A stretch of DNA of 64,000 nt from Bacteroidales bacterium (GTDB lineage Bacteria > Bacteroidota > Bacteroidia > Bacteroidales > P3), in assembly GCA_017439185.1 (NCBI GenBank), contig JAFRTM010000023.1, positions 1 to 64,000 on the forward strand, written 5' to 3'. The notes beneath the pieces are model-generated. The model made no database searches and had not been told where the DNA came from. It worked only from the letters and a program-made list of their open reading frames with translations. The position numbers and the translations under genes are program-made. Shown here piece by piece: positions 52,177 to 62,266 of the stretch (position 1 is the stretch's first letter; every line of letters begins with the position of its first letter).

Positions 52177-55100
52177 ATGAAACGTAACGGATTTCTCGAA
52201 TTGGTGGTAGATAACCCGAAGATAGTCCTGCTTCTGGTAGGCATCCTCGTGGCGTTCGGCATCTATGGCCTCGGGCAGATGAACAAGCAGGAATTTCCCG
52301 AGTTCACGATAAGACAGGGTCTGGTCGCCGCCGTATATCCCGGAGCCTCCACCGAAGAGGTGGATCATCAGGTGACCAAGCCCATCGAGGATTACCTCTA
52401 CACCTTCGTGGAGGTGGACAAAGAGAAGACCTACAGCTACACCAAGGAGGGAGTAGTCTATGTCTACGTGGAGCTGGACAACAGCGTGAACAACCAGACC
52501 GAGGTGTGGAGCAAGATACGCCACGGACTTAAAGACTTCAAAGCCAAGCTGCCTGCCGGCGTCTTGGCGGTAGTGGTAGTCGACGACTTCGGCAACACAT
52601 CGTCGCTGCTCATCACCATGGACTCGAAAGACAAGACCTACCGCGAGATGGAGGGCTACATGAGCCTGCTGAAAAAACGGCTACGCAGTGTAGAGGCCGT
52701 AGGCAACATCAAGTCGTTCGGGGAGCAGAAAGAGGAGATATCGGTATATGTAGACCGCGAGAAGCTTGCCAACTACGGCATAAGCCAGCAGACCCTCTCG
52801 GCGGTGCTTTTCAGTCAGGGGTTTCTCACGGTAGGCGGCACGGTGAGCGACGAAGAGGAAGAGCTGCCGCTACATGTGCAAAGTCCCTACAAGTCGGAAT
52901 ACGAGCTATCGGAGCAGGTGATATTCACGGCACCCACGGGGCAGACCATAAGACTCAAAGACGTGGCACTCATAGAACGCCGCTATGAGACCCCGACAAG
53001 CTATATCACCAAAGACGGCAACCAGGCACTGGTGCTGTCGGTGGAGATGCGGTCGGGCAACAACATAGTGAAGTTCGGCGAAGAGGTGGACAAGGTGCTG
53101 AAAGACTTCCAGCGTACGCTGCCCGACGGAGTGTCCCTCTACCGTATCACCGACCTGCCCCAGGTGGTGGACGACTCTATATGGTCATTCTTCAAAGACC
53201 TGCTGACAGCGATGCTGGTGGTAATAGCGGTGATGTTGCTGCTTTTCCCCCTGCAGTCGGCGCTGATTCCAGCCATAGAAATACCTCTCACCACGGCCGT
53301 CACCTTCTCGGTGATGTACATCATAGGCTACGAGATGAACATCGTGACCCTCGCCTCGCTGATAGTGACGCTCGGCATGATGGTCGACGACTCCATAGTG
53401 ATGGTAGACGGATATATGGACAACATACGCCACGGGCAACAGCCGCGCGAAGCCGCCATCCAGAGCGCCAAGACCTTCTTCCCCTCGCTCGTGGTGGCCA
53501 CGCTCTCTATCTCCGCCATCTTTTTCCCCTACCTCTTCACCATGCACGGCCCCCTCGCCGACTTTGTGAAGTTCTTCCCCACCACCATCACCATCTCGCT
53601 CACCATCTCCCTCGCCCTCGCCATGCTGCTTACCCCGTGGCTGGAGACCAAGATGCTCAAGAACCGTACGATGCCCAGCCGCCGTGGCTTTGCCAAAGTG
53701 CAGAACCATTTCTTCGAGACCTTGGAAGGGGGCTACGAACAATTGCTGCAACAATGTTTCAGACATCCCAAGGTGACGATAGCCGCCGGCGTCGCCAACG
53801 TGCTGCTGGCGGTGGTCCTCTTCCTTGTCATGCCCTTGCAACTGATGCCGAAAGCCGAGCGCGACAGTTTTGCCGTGGAGATATATCTGCCGACCAGCAG
53901 CACCCTGGAGCAGACCGGCGAAGTGTGCAGCCGATTCCAGGAGGTGCTGGAAGCCGATCCCGACATCAAGACCGTCACCACTTTCGTAGGCTCGTCATCG
54001 CCCCGTTTCATGGCAGCCTATTCGCCCAAGATGCCCGCCAAGAACTTCGCCCAGATGATAGTGAAAACCGCCAACCCCAAAACCACGGAAAGGGTGGTGG
54101 AACGCTACAAAGACTCCTATATCGACTCGATGGCCAACGCAACAATAAGGATCAAGCAACTCGACTACCAAGCCGTCGCCAATCCCATAGAGGTACGGTT
54201 GCGAGGAGAGGATGTCGCCGAGTTGATGCAGTATGCCGACACCCTCAAACGCCATCTTACCGAAATCGACGATCTGGTATGGGTACATAGCGATATGGAA
54301 GGCTACCAACCCACCGTGAAGATAGAGCTAAAACCCGACGAAGCCTCGCGACTGGGTGTCACCAAGGCACTACTTTCCTCGAACTTGGCCATGCTCTACG
54401 GCGGAGTGCCGCTCACCACGGTGTGGGAAGACGACTATGGAGTGGCAGTAAAGCTCTACACCAGCGAAGAGAGCGACTCCGTTTCGCTGCCCGACATAGC
54501 CTCCACCCTTGTGCCGACCTCCGTTCCCGGCGTATGGGTACCACTTTCGCAAGTAGCCACCGTCACACCCGACTGGCAGCCCTCGCAGATAGCCCACCGC
54601 AACGGCATGCCGTGCGTCACAGTAGGAGCCGACCTGCGATTCGGAAAGAGCCAGCCCAAGACCATGAAAAAGGTGAAAGCCTATGTCAACAACGATTTCA
54701 AAGAGATACTGCCCGACGACATAGAGCTGACCTATGGCGGACTCGACGCAGTCAACGACGACACCATTGGAGATATAGCCATAGGACTAGTTGCCTCAGT
54801 ACTCATAGTGTTTTTCTTCTTGCTGTTCAACTTCAAGAAGATAAGGCTCACCCTGCTCTCGCTGTGCGGCACACTGCTATGCCTGTTAGGAGCATTTCTG
54901 GGGCTTGCCATCTTCCACTGCGACATAAGCCTCACAGCCATCATCGGCATCGTGAGCCTTATAGGCATCAACGTGCGCAACAACATAGTGATGTTCGACT
55001 ATGCCGAACAGCTGCGCACCGAAGGCAGGTCGGTGCGCGAGGCCGCCTTTGAGGCAGGACGCCGGCGTATGCGTCCTATCTTCCTGACCTCCACCACCAC

Positions 55101-55263
55101 TGCAGTCGGCGTTATACCAATGATAATACACCGCAGCGCTTTGTGGATGCCTATGGGCATAGTCATCTGCTTCGGCATTCTCTTCGCCATCGTGTTCATT
55201 GTCACCGTGATGCCTGTGGCCTATTGGAAACTTTTCGACAACAAATTCAGCAACAACAGATAA
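52177..55263 (+). CDS. RND-family efflux permease (HAE type)
   Basis: This 1028-residue inner-membrane pump has twelve expected helices and two large periplasmic loops. The proton-relay residues are seen in helix 4 (GMMVDDSIVMVDGYMDNI, two Asp). In helix 10 the usual Lys position reads VRNNIVMFDYAEQL, with Arg instead. The second half repeats the fold (GLDAVNDDTIGDIAIGLVAS). Such pumps export drugs, dyes, bile acids or fatty acids using the proton gradient. The substrate cannot be told. It sits in a complete tripartite operon. Confidence 0.94.
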   Translation: MKRNGFLELVVDNPKIVLLLVGILVAFGIYGLGQMNKQEFPEFTIRQGLVAAVYPGASTEEVDHQVTKPIEDYLYTFVEVDKEKTYSYTKEGVVYVYVELDNSVNNQTEVWSKIRHGLKDFKAKLPAGVLAVVVVDDFGNTSSLLITMDSKDKTYREMEGYMSLLKKRLRSVEAVGNIKSFGEQKEEISVYVDREKLANYGISQQTLSAVLFSQGFLTVGGTVSDEEEELPLHVQSPYKSEYELSEQVIFTAPTGQTIRLKDVALIERRYETPTSYITKDGNQALVLSVEMRSGNNIVKFGEEVDKVLKDFQRTLPDGVSLYRITDLPQVVDDSIWSFFKDLLTAMLVVIAVMLLLFPLQSALIPAIEIPLTTAVTFSVMYIIGYEMNIVTLASLIVTLGMMVDDSIVMVDGYMDNIRHGQQPREAAIQSAKTFFPSLVVATLSISAIFFPYLFTMHGPLADFVKFFPTTITISLTISLALAMLLTPWLETKMLKNRTMPSRRGFAKVQNHFFETLEGGYEQLLQQCFRHPKVTIAAGVANVLLAVVLFLVMPLQLMPKAERDSFAVEIYLPTSSTLEQTGEVCSRFQEVLEADPDIKTVTTFVGSSSPRFMAAYSPKMPAKNFAQMIVKTANPKTTERVVERYKDSYIDSMANATIRIKQLDYQAVANPIEVRLRGEDVAELMQYADTLKRHLTEIDDLVWVHSDMEGYQPTVKIELKPDEASRLGVTKALLSSNLAMLYGGVPLTTVWEDDYGVAVKLYTSEESDSVSLPDIASTLVPTSVPGVWVPLSQVATVTPDWQPSQIAHRNGMPCVTVGADLRFGKSQPKTMKKVKAYVNNDFKEILPDDIELTYGGLDAVNDDTIGDIAIGLVASVLIVFFFLLFNFKKIRLTLLSLCGTLLCLLGAFLGLAIFHCDISLTAIIGIVSLIGINVRNNIVMFDYAEQLRTEGRSVREAAFEAGRRRMRPIFLTSTTTAVGVIPMIIHRSALWMPMGIVICFGILFAIVFIVTVMPVAYWKLFDNKFSNNR

Positions 55264-55274
55264 ACGATACTCCT

Positions 55275-56690
55275 ATGCAGCGCTTCCTAATCTTCATCGT
55301 AACACTATTGCTCACAGTCCAGCTGTGTGCCCAGACCCTTACCCTCGATTCCTGCCGAGCCTATGCCCTGAAGAACCAGGCAACCCTCGCCAACGCACGC
55401 CTCGAGCTGCAGTCGGCCAAGGAGACCAAGCGAGCCACCTTTACAAAATATTTCCCCTCGCTCAGTCTCGCCGCTGCCTATTTTCATTCTCGCGACTACC
55501 TCATCGACGTCTCTTCCCAGTCGTCGGGAGCACAAATCGATGCGACAGTGTCATTCGACGGACAAACCATAGACAGCCGAATCTCCAATCTGCAGGCACG
55601 ACTGGATCAAGCAGGAATTGATTTCAACATCCGGTCGGAGATAGACAACTTCATGGACCGCATCTCGGTCGATGCCACCCTGAAGATGCTCGACCACGGT
55701 TTTTTCGCCAACGCGCTGCTCACCCAGCCCATCTTCGCCGGCGGACGTATCGTCAACGGCAACCGGCTGGCGCAACTCGGGGTAGACGTCGCCGAGCTCA
55801 AGCTCCTTATGCGCGAAGACGAGGTGCTGCTCAATGTCGAGCAGTATTACTGGCAAGCCCTCGCCCTGCGGCTGAAAACCGAGACCCTGTCCCAAGCCCT
55901 ATGTCTCCTCGACACCCTCGAGCGCGACGCCTCCACCGGCGTCCAGGCAGGAGTGATAGCCAAAGGAGACCTTCTGAAGGTACGCCTACGCCACAACGAA
56001 CTGCAAGCCGACAGCAACCGGCTGCAGAACGGCTACCGGCTGGCCATGCGCGCCCTTTGCCAATACATAGGAATAGAGTACAACCCATCATATACTCTTG
56101 ACACATCCACCCTTTCGCTATTGACATTGGAGCCGTTGTCCGAAGCCGACACCTCTGTCTCCAACCGTATGGAGTATCGCCTCCTGCAGAAAGCCGAGGA
56201 GGCCGAGCGGCTGCAAACCAAGATACTTGTGGGCGAGTCGCTGCCCCAACTCGCCGTAGGTGCCACCTATGGTGCCAACAACATAGTGGGCGACATCAAG
56301 CACAACGGCATCCTCTTCGCCACCCTTTCCATCCCCCTCTCCGCCTGGTGGGAGACCGGCCACAATATCAAGAAACAGCGAATAGCGCAGCAGATAGCCG
56401 CCAACAACCGCAACAATAACGCCCAGCTGATGCAGCTCCAGCAGCAGCAGTCCTTCGACGAGTTGCAACACGCCTGCCGCCTCCTCCCCCTCCGCCGGCA
56501 GGCCGTCTCCGACGCCGAGGAGAACCTCCAGGAGACCCGCAACTACTACGACGCCGGCCTTGCCCCAGTCAGCGACCTTCTGCAAGCCGAGAGTCTTCTT
56601 TCGCAGGCCCGCAACCAGCTTGCAGACCAACTCATAGACTGCAAAATCAAAGAACTCACCTACCGCCAGCAGACCACCGCCCGCCGGTAA
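55275..56690 (+). CDS. TolC-family outer-membrane channel
   Basis: This 471-residue outer-membrane factor has a signal peptide (FLIFIVTLLLTVQLCA) and two long coiled-coil repeats typical of TolC (LDSCRAYALKNQATLANARL in the first, MEYRLLQKAEEAERLQ and ETRNYYDAGLAPVSDLLQAE in the second). ATG at 55275, 11 bases after the pump gene, is the natural start; the frame extends upstream into the pump gene without meaning. It completes the efflux system. Confidence 0.93.
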   Translation: MQRFLIFIVTLLLTVQLCAQTLTLDSCRAYALKNQATLANARLELQSAKETKRATFTKYFPSLSLAAAYFHSRDYLIDVSSQSSGAQIDATVSFDGQTIDSRISNLQARLDQAGIDFNIRSEIDNFMDRISVDATLKMLDHGFFANALLTQPIFAGGRIVNGNRLAQLGVDVAELKLLMREDEVLLNVEQYYWQALALRLKTETLSQALCLLDTLERDASTGVQAGVIAKGDLLKVRLRHNELQADSNRLQNGYRLAMRALCQYIGIEYNPSYTLDTSTLSLLTLEPLSEADTSVSNRMEYRLLQKAEEAERLQTKILVGESLPQLAVGATYGANNIVGDIKHNGILFATLSIPLSAWWETGHNIKKQRIAQQIAANNRNNNAQLMQLQQQQSFDELQHACRLLPLRRQAVSDAEENLQETRNYYDAGLAPVSDLLQAESLLSQARNQLADQLIDCKIKELTYRQQTTARR

Positions 56691-56694
56691 TTCC

Positions 56695-56768
56695 AACGTT
56701 TCCGAAAAGCGAGAACAGAAGAACTTGTTCTTATGTCGAGCCGAGGAAACGTCTTTTGCGCAGCAAAA
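56695..56768 (+). repeat. three-stem structured repeat, copy 2
   Basis: The outer stem is ACGTTTCC (56696-56703) with GGAAACGT (56745-56752). The inner hairpin is ACAgAAGAAC-TT-GTTCTTaTGT (56715-56736). The third hairpin is TTTTGC-GCA-GCAAAA (56754-56768). The constant words CGAAAAGCGAGA and CGAGCC match copy 1 (3777-3855), and the g/a mismatch of the inner stem is kept. It lies five bases after the tolC-like stop. Confidence 0.7.
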
Positions 56769-56862
56769 AACATATCAACATTAAACCTATCCACATTAAA
56801 CCTATCCACCTATCAACATTAAACTTATCCACATATCAACATTAAACCTATCCACTTTCAAC
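56769..56862 (+). repeat. octamer array after tolC
   Basis: Units of CTATCCAC, ATATCAAC and TTATCCAC alternate with ATTAAAC between the structured repeat and the convergent mutS2 stop. One perfect TTATCCACA occurs at 56825-56833. No gene is present. Confidence 0.8.
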
Positions 56863-56863
56863 T

Positions 56864-59302
56864 TCACTTGAGCTTAACCAACGTTATGCCGTCGCCGCCC
56901 AGCTCTATATGTTCCGAGCCGAACCATTCCACATTCCTGTCGGCTTTGAGATAGTCGCGAATCATAGTTTTCAGTATACCGAAGCCTTTGCCGTGCAAGA
57001 TTTTCAGGTCCCGCTCGCCCAGCAGCTGAGCCTCGTCGAGGAAACGGGTCAGTTCCGCCAACGCCTCCTCCCCTCTCATTCCACGCACATCGAGAGTCGG
57101 GTTGAAGTATTTGCGTTTCTCGTTGATTTCGTCGTATATCGACTGGAACCGGCTGTTCTTGCGGCTCGTCCGGTCCGCCGGTATCGTCTTCTTCTTGCTC
57201 TTCGTCAGGCGGTTTATGGCTATAGTCATCCTCACCGAGTTGCTCTCCACCACCGCTTTCTTGCCCTGCAGGGCCACCACCTGTCCGTATGTCTGTTCCC
57301 CGTCCACCATCACTATGTCGCCCACCTCTATCGGTCCTTCGGCCACCTCCTCCTTCGGTTCCTCCGCCGGTGCCGGCGTGGCCGACCGCTTCCGCCGTTC
57401 CTTGTGGGCAGCCGTCTCCCTCTGCTGTTCTTCCGCCAACGATTCACCCTTCTGCCGTAGACGTTCGCGAGCCTGCTGAGTACGTTCCTTCTCAGCCTGA
57501 GCCGATTTTATGTCGCTTATAGTCTGTTCGACAGCCCTATTGGCATCGGCTACAATCTCTTTTGCCTCGGTGCGGGCCTTGCTCAGAATCTCGTATTTTC
57601 GCGATTCCAGGTTGTCGCTAAGCCTACGGTATTTCTCCACCACCTCGTTGAGCAGCCGGTCCATCTGTTCCAGTTCCGCCTCTTTCTCGGCAAGAGTCCG
57701 TTTTTCCACCTCCAGCTGCTGCACCTGCTGTTCGAAGTTCAGCATCTCACGTCCCGCACGTTCGGCAGCATTGTCGAGGATTTCCTGCGGGAGACCGATA
57801 TTTGTGGCTATCTCGAAAGCGAACGAGCTGCCTGCGTGGCCTATGGCAAGACGGTAAAGCGGTCTCAGGTTCTCGCTGTCGAAGAGCATAGCCCCGTTGA
57901 CAATCCCCTCGTGGCGGTCGGCCATCAGCTTGAGGTCGGCAAAATGGGTAGTCACCACCCCGTAAGCACCTCTCTCGTACAGCTCCTCGAGCACAGCCTC
58001 GGCTATGGCGCATCCCGAACGGGGCTCGGTGCCGCCACCCAGCTCGTCGAGCAGGAACAGAGTCTTGTCGTCAGCGTCGGCCAACAGCTCTTTCATATTC
58101 TGCAGGTGCGACGAATAGGTGCTCAAGTCGCTCTCTATCGACTGCTGGTCTCCGATGTCGATAAACTCCTTGTCGAAGATGCCGAACTCCGACGTCTCGC
58201 GGCAGGGGACGAGCAGTCCGCACTGCATCATATATTGTATCAGACCTATAGCTTTCAAGCACACCGACTTGCCTCCTGCGTTAGGTCCCGAGATGATAAG
58301 AATGCGGTGTTCCCGGTCCATCGTCAAGTCGAACGGCACCACCTCCTTGCCTTCCCTTTGGTGGAACAGCAGCGGATGACGGGCTTCCAGCCATCCGAAC
58401 ATCTGGCGGTCGTTGACCACCGGCATTCCGGCCTTCAGCTCTATCGCCAGCTTAGCTTTAGCCCTGACAAAGTCAATACGGGCAAGCACCCAGTAAGCGT
58501 TTACGAATATGTCTATCGCCGGACGTATCGAGTCGCTTATTCTCAGCAGTATCTTCTGTATCTCATGTTTCTCGGCGAATTCCAGTTCCCTCAAGTCGTT
58601 GTTGAGTTCCACCACCTCGGCAGGTTCGAGGTAAGCCGTCTGGCGTGTCGCCGACTCGTCGTGTATGAGTCCTTTCATCTTGCGGCGGTGGGTGTCGAGC
58701 ATCGGAATCACCATGCGGCCGTTGCGTATGGTCACCTCGCCGTTCTCCGGAGCCCATCCCTCACGCTTGGCTTTCGCCAGCGATCGGCTTATCTGGCTGT
58801 CCACCTCGCCCCTCTTGCGGAAGAGTTCACGCCGTATGTCACGCAAAGTCTCAGTTGCATCGTCGTATATCTCCCCCTTGTCGTCGATGGTCTTGTCTAT
58901 CAGGCGTATTATCTGCCTGTCTATCTCTATATGGCTTGCCAGTTCCGCCAGCTCGGGATTTTTCGCCGCCCGTTCCTCGTCGGCGAAATAGTGCATACAG
59001 GCCTCTATGGTGTGGAGCGACACTTTCATATCGAACAGTTCCGCCTGTTCCATCCTTGTGTTGCCCACCCTCAGGTGCTGCAGCATCGGCGTCATGTCTA
59101 TGAAGTCCTGCGCCGGGAAGCTGTTGTCCATAAGCATTATCTGGCGCATCTCCTCCACCTGCCTGAGGCTGCGGACGATTCGGTCGTATCGCGTCTCGAA
59201 AACCATATCCCTGGCCATCTGTGCCGCCAGCTCGTTGGTACAGAATTCCAGGACCATCTCCCTTATCTTGTCGAAACCTATCTTTGCTTCTATGTTGTTC
59301 AC
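56864..59302 (-). CDS. mutS2: endonuclease MutS2
   Basis: This 812-residue MutS-like ATPase starts with GTG in the expected place (NNIEAKIGFDKIREMVLEF). It has the core helical lever region and an ABC-type ATPase with ISGPNAGGKSVCLKAIGLIQ and LFLLDELGGGTEPRSG. A long coiled-coil region follows. The C-terminal Smr nuclease domain reads LDVRGMRGEEALAEL and ILHGKGFGILK. It limits recombination or rescues collided ribosomes in other bacteria. Family length is normal. Confidence 0.95.
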   Translation of the reverse strand: MNNIEAKIGFDKIREMVLEFCTNELAAQMARDMVFETRYDRIVRSLRQVEEMRQIMLMDNSFPAQDFIDMTPMLQHLRVGNTRMEQAELFDMKVSLHTIEACMHYFADEERAAKNPELAELASHIEIDRQIIRLIDKTIDDKGEIYDDATETLRDIRRELFRKRGEVDSQISRSLAKAKREGWAPENGEVTIRNGRMVIPMLDTHRRKMKGLIHDESATRQTAYLEPAEVVELNNDLRELEFAEKHEIQKILLRISDSIRPAIDIFVNAYWVLARIDFVRAKAKLAIELKAGMPVVNDRQMFGWLEARHPLLFHQREGKEVVPFDLTMDREHRILIISGPNAGGKSVCLKAIGLIQYMMQCGLLVPCRETSEFGIFDKEFIDIGDQQSIESDLSTYSSHLQNMKELLADADDKTLFLLDELGGGTEPRSGCAIAEAVLEELYERGAYGVVTTHFADLKLMADRHEGIVNGAMLFDSENLRPLYRLAIGHAGSSFAFEIATNIGLPQEILDNAAERAGREMLNFEQQVQQLEVEKRTLAEKEAELEQMDRLLNEVVEKYRRLSDNLESRKYEILSKARTEAKEIVADANRAVEQTISDIKSAQAEKERTQQARERLRQKGESLAEEQQRETAAHKERRKRSATPAPAEEPKEEVAEGPIEVGDIVMVDGEQTYGQVVALQGKKAVVESNSVRMTIAINRLTKSKKKTIPADRTSRKNSRFQSIYDEINEKRKYFNPTLDVRGMRGEEALAELTRFLDEAQLLGERDLKILHGKGFGILKTMIRDYLKADRNVEWFGSEHIELGGDGITLVKLK

Positions 59303-59317
59303 CTCTATTATTCTCTT

Positions 59318-60103
59318 TTAATCGAAATCCAGAAAGAAAGGCCAGTGTCTGCGGAATTGCAGCAATTTTCCCTTCTCCAGTGTCGCGCTGGCGGTGGTCT
59401 CCTCCCCTGCCGGGCATTCGGTGATCACCAAACCCTTATAGTCTATCGCCACGCTGTTGCCGGTATAAGGTATCTCTGCGCCGTCGCTCCCCACTCGGTT
59501 CACCCCCACGGCGTAGGCCTGGTTCTCTATGGCGCGGGCTTTCAGCAGGGTCGTCCAAGCCTCGTGGCGGCTTCCCGGCCAGTTGGCGCACACCAGCAGC
59601 AGGTCGTAGTCCATCGCCTCCGTCGCCCCTCCGTTCCTCAGCCATTTGGGGAACCGCAGGTCGTAGCACACGGCCGGCTTCACCCGCCATCCTCGCCATT
59701 CGAACACCACCTTCTCCTTTCCTCGCGCCACCTGACGGTCTTCGCCGCTGACGCGGAAAGTGTGGGCCTTGTCATAATGTCCGCCGGTGCCGTCGGGCGC
59801 CACCCAGTGCAGCCTGTTGTATGTCCTGCCGTCGTGGCTGTCTCTCACCACCCACGTGCCCACCGTCAGGCAGTCGTGCTCCGCCGCCATCTGGCGCATG
59901 AAGCGGTAGGTCTCGCCCCCTTCCTCCTCGGCCAGCTGCCCCATCCCTTCGCCGAAACCGGTGGTGAAAGTCTCCGGCACCACGAAGATGTCCGTCCTTC
60001 CGTCCACCTTTTCCAGTGCGGCCTTCACCTTGGCGCGGTTCTCTTCGGGAGCCTGCCACAGTATATCCTGTTGGTAGTATGTTATCTTCAGTAAGTCGTT
60101 CAT
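59318..60103 (-). CDS. carbon-nitrogen hydrolase (YafV-like omega-amidase)
   Basis: This 261-residue nitrilase-superfamily enzyme shows the catalytic triad: Glu44 (VVPETFTTGF), Lys in HYDKAHTFR and Cys in KPAVCYDLRFP. The motif ANWPGSRHEAWTTLLKARAI is characteristic of the omega-amidase branch, which hydrolyses 2-oxoglutaramate or 2-oxosuccinamate after transamination of glutamine or asparagine. ATG at 60103 overlaps the stop of the LRR gene by four bases. The longer reading frame upstream is an artefact of the overlapping LRR gene. Confidence 0.9.
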   Translation of the reverse strand: MNDLLKITYYQQDILWQAPEENRAKVKAALEKVDGRTDIFVVPETFTTGFGEGMGQLAEEEGGETYRFMRQMAAEHDCLTVGTWVVRDSHDGRTYNRLHWVAPDGTGGHYDKAHTFRVSGEDRQVARGKEKVVFEWRGWRVKPAVCYDLRFPKWLRNGGATEAMDYDLLLVCANWPGSRHEAWTTLLKARAIENQAYAVGVNRVGSDGAEIPYTGNSVAIDYKGLVITECPAGEETTASATLEKGKLLQFRRHWPFFLDFD

Positions 60104-60669
60104 CGGCAGTTGCAACTGATGGTCCATAATTTCTTCACCGAAGGGAGAATCTCGCATATCGCCGTCGCCTGCTCCTCGGAGAGGTAGCATTCGCGCATAT
60201 CCAATATTTTCAAGTTGCCGTCGAGGGTGGCGAAAGTCAGCGGCAGCTCCGTGACCCCCGTCTGCCATATCACAAGACGTTCCAGGTTGTACAGCGCCCC
60301 CATGCTCGGCGGGAGTTCCTGCAGCGGGTTGCGGTTGAGGTCTATACGTCGCAGGTTGGCGAGCTGTCCCATCTCTTCGGGCAGAGTGTGGAGCCAGTTG
60401 CGTTCGAGGTTGAGCACCTCGAGGTTCTGCAACTCCCCTATCTCCGACGGTATGCTGTCTATGAAGTTGCATCCCAAGTCCAGCTCCCTCAGGTTCACGC
60501 ACTTGAACACCTCTTGCGGCACCTTCTTCAGCCGCTTGTAGCGCAACTTCAGCACATACACCTTCTCCGGGTTCTTGATATCCTTCAGCGACTTGTAAAC
60601 CTTGTCGGGCTGAGCGGCTACCGAAGTAGCCATCACTGCCAGTATTATTAACAAAACCACTCTTCTCAT
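60100..60669 (-). CDS. secreted leucine-rich-repeat protein
   Basis: This 189-residue protein has a signal peptide (MRRVVLLIILAVMATSVAA) and about five 23-residue leucine-rich repeats (NLRELDLGCNFIDSIPSEIG, NLEVLNLERNWLHTLPEEMG, NLRRIDLNRNPLQELPPSMG). The C-terminal cap contains Cys residues. Such repeats bind other proteins. It overlaps ribF upstream and the amidase downstream by four bases each, an odd pairing of a secreted binding protein with two metabolic enzymes. Confidence 0.88.
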   Translation of the reverse strand: MRRVVLLIILAVMATSVAAQPDKVYKSLKDIKNPEKVYVLKLRYKRLKKVPQEVFKCVNLRELDLGCNFIDSIPSEIGELQNLEVLNLERNWLHTLPEEMGQLANLRRIDLNRNPLQELPPSMGALYNLERLVIWQTGVTELPLTFATLDGNLKILDMRECYLSEEQATAICEILPSVKKLWTISCNCR

Positions 60670-61604
60670 ACGCCTAAGAGTTTAATTGCCGACAGCCTGT
60701 CCTTGTCGAGTTGTTGCGCGAGTTCTTCGGGTGTCTTAAAATGTATGATATCCCTTATACGCTCTACGAATGCCACGCTCTCCCGCTTGCCGTAGAGGTC
60801 GTCGCAGGCCTCCAGCACGTTCACCTCCAACGTCTTCTCCTCATGTCCGAAGGTGGGCTGACCGCCCCAGTTCGCCATTCCCCTGCATGTCGTCCGGCCA
60901 CTCGTGAGCCTCACCGCATAAACTCCCTCCTTCGGCATCGCCTTGCGGCGGTTCCCTATCTCTATATTCGCCGTGGGAAAACCCAGTCCCCGCCCCACCT
61001 GACGGCCGTGCACCACGGTGCCGGAGACCTCATAGCAATATCCCAGCATCCTGTTCGCCAGGCTTATGTCGCCCCTCTCCAGCGCCTTCCTTATCTGCGT
61101 GCTGCTCACCTCCGTGCGGCCCTCTGCGGTCTCTATGATCTTGGCCTCCGCCCTCACTATCGCGCAACCCTTCTCGAGGGCCAGAGCCTCCAGGCGGTCG
61201 AAGTCGTTGTGCTTCTTGTTCCCGAACATGTTGTCGTAGCCCAGCACCAGAGTTTTCGCCTTCAGCTTCCCCACCAGGAACTCCTCGAAGAACTCGCAGG
61301 CCGAGCGTTGCGCCACCTCGGGGGTGAAATGGACCATCGCCACATGTTCCACGCCGAGGCCCTCCAGCCGCCCCAGTCGCTCCTCCGACGTAGTGAGCAA
61401 GTGGAAGCTGTTGTCGCCGAGCACCTCGCGCGGATGTCTGTCGAAGGTCACCACCACCGGTTCCAGCCCTTTCTCCCTCGCCGTAGCGAGCAACCGCTCC
61501 ACTATCAGCCGATGGCCGACATGCACGCCGTCGAACATCCCGACGGTGCACACCGACCCCCGCTCCGAGGGCCTGAAATCTTCTATGGCAGTTATCTTCA
61601 TCAT
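60666..61604 (-). CDS. ribF: bifunctional riboflavin kinase / FAD synthetase
   Basis: This 312-residue enzyme makes FMN and FAD from riboflavin. The N-terminal FAD synthetase part has VGMFDGVHVGHRLIVERLL and TFDRHPREVLG. The C-terminal flavokinase has HGRQVGRGLGFPTANIEI and GVYAVRL. Two adjacent ATG codons begin the gene (61604 and 61601). It leads a tight minus-strand run with the LRR and amidase genes. Confidence 0.95.
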   Translation of the reverse strand: MMKITAIEDFRPSERGSVCTVGMFDGVHVGHRLIVERLLATAREKGLEPVVVTFDRHPREVLGDNSFHLLTTSEERLGRLEGLGVEHVAMVHFTPEVAQRSACEFFEEFLVGKLKAKTLVLGYDNMFGNKKHNDFDRLEALALEKGCAIVRAEAKIIETAEGRTEVSSTQIRKALERGDISLANRMLGYCYEVSGTVVHGRQVGRGLGFPTANIEIGNRRKAMPKEGVYAVRLTSGRTTCRGMANWGGQPTFGHEEKTLEVNVLEACDDLYGKRESVAFVERIRDIIHFKTPEELAQQLDKDRLSAIKLLGV

Positions 61605-61721
61605 GCAACAGTCCTAACCCTTATATAACGCAATTCCCCGCGTATTATTATATTATGGTGCAAAAAAAGTTTGCCGGGGAGCCTGCATTCTCAACTTCAC
61701 CACGGCCAACAGGACGACCGC

Positions 61722-62266
61722 CTCATATATAAGTACGACGATGGGTAATTCTAAATCGCTATTTGGAGGTTAAAATGGGGGATTTTAGGATTTTTTAACT
61801 TTTTTATTAGTGGTCAGTAGCCAATACTCAGTGGGCAGTTTCTCAATAAGTTATCCTATGCTTATTGTACACACATTGCACTCACATAGCACACACATTT
61901 TGCTTTGCAAGATGTGTGGCGTCGTTCGGCAATGAAAGTGCACTTACATAGCACTCTCATTGCACTCACATAGCACACACATTCGGGAATTCTCTTGGTT
62001 TTGTCTTACTGGGGAGCACTTATATTCTACTTTGGCTCGGTTGTAACCCGTGACTGTGGCGTGGGATAGGTGGGATAGATTTTATAGAACATTTAGATTC
62101 GATAGAGGCTATAAAATTGGATGGGGAAATAGGTCAATACGATTGTTGAAAAATATTTTTTACAGCTAGCAAATATTTGTATGTCAACTTATTAAAGAGA
62201 GATATTTTGTTCTTTATGATGTAAAAGTGCGATTTAAAACGAGGGTCTGTCGTACTTATATATGAG
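61722..62266. repeat. 18-bp inverted repeats bounding 545 bp
   Basis: CTCATATATAAGTACGAC at 61722-61739 and its exact reverse complement at 62249-62266 bound a segment without an open frame. This suits a MITE-like or decayed insertion. No flanking target duplication is evident. Confidence 0.55.
61874..61983 (+). repeat. 26-bp direct repeat pair
   Basis: Two identical 26-base copies begin CATTGCACTCACATAGCACA (61874-61899 and 61958-61983), 84 bases apart. Related words (CACTTACATAGCACTCTC) lie between them, so this is a short degenerate array. Confidence 0.7.

Noticed and set aside
55143-55274. N-terminal extension of the TolC-like protein
   Set aside because: It lies within the pump gene, and a signal peptide begins at 55275.
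60104-60502. N-terminal extension of the amidase
   Set aside because: It is the LRR gene read in another frame; the amidase fold begins at 60103.
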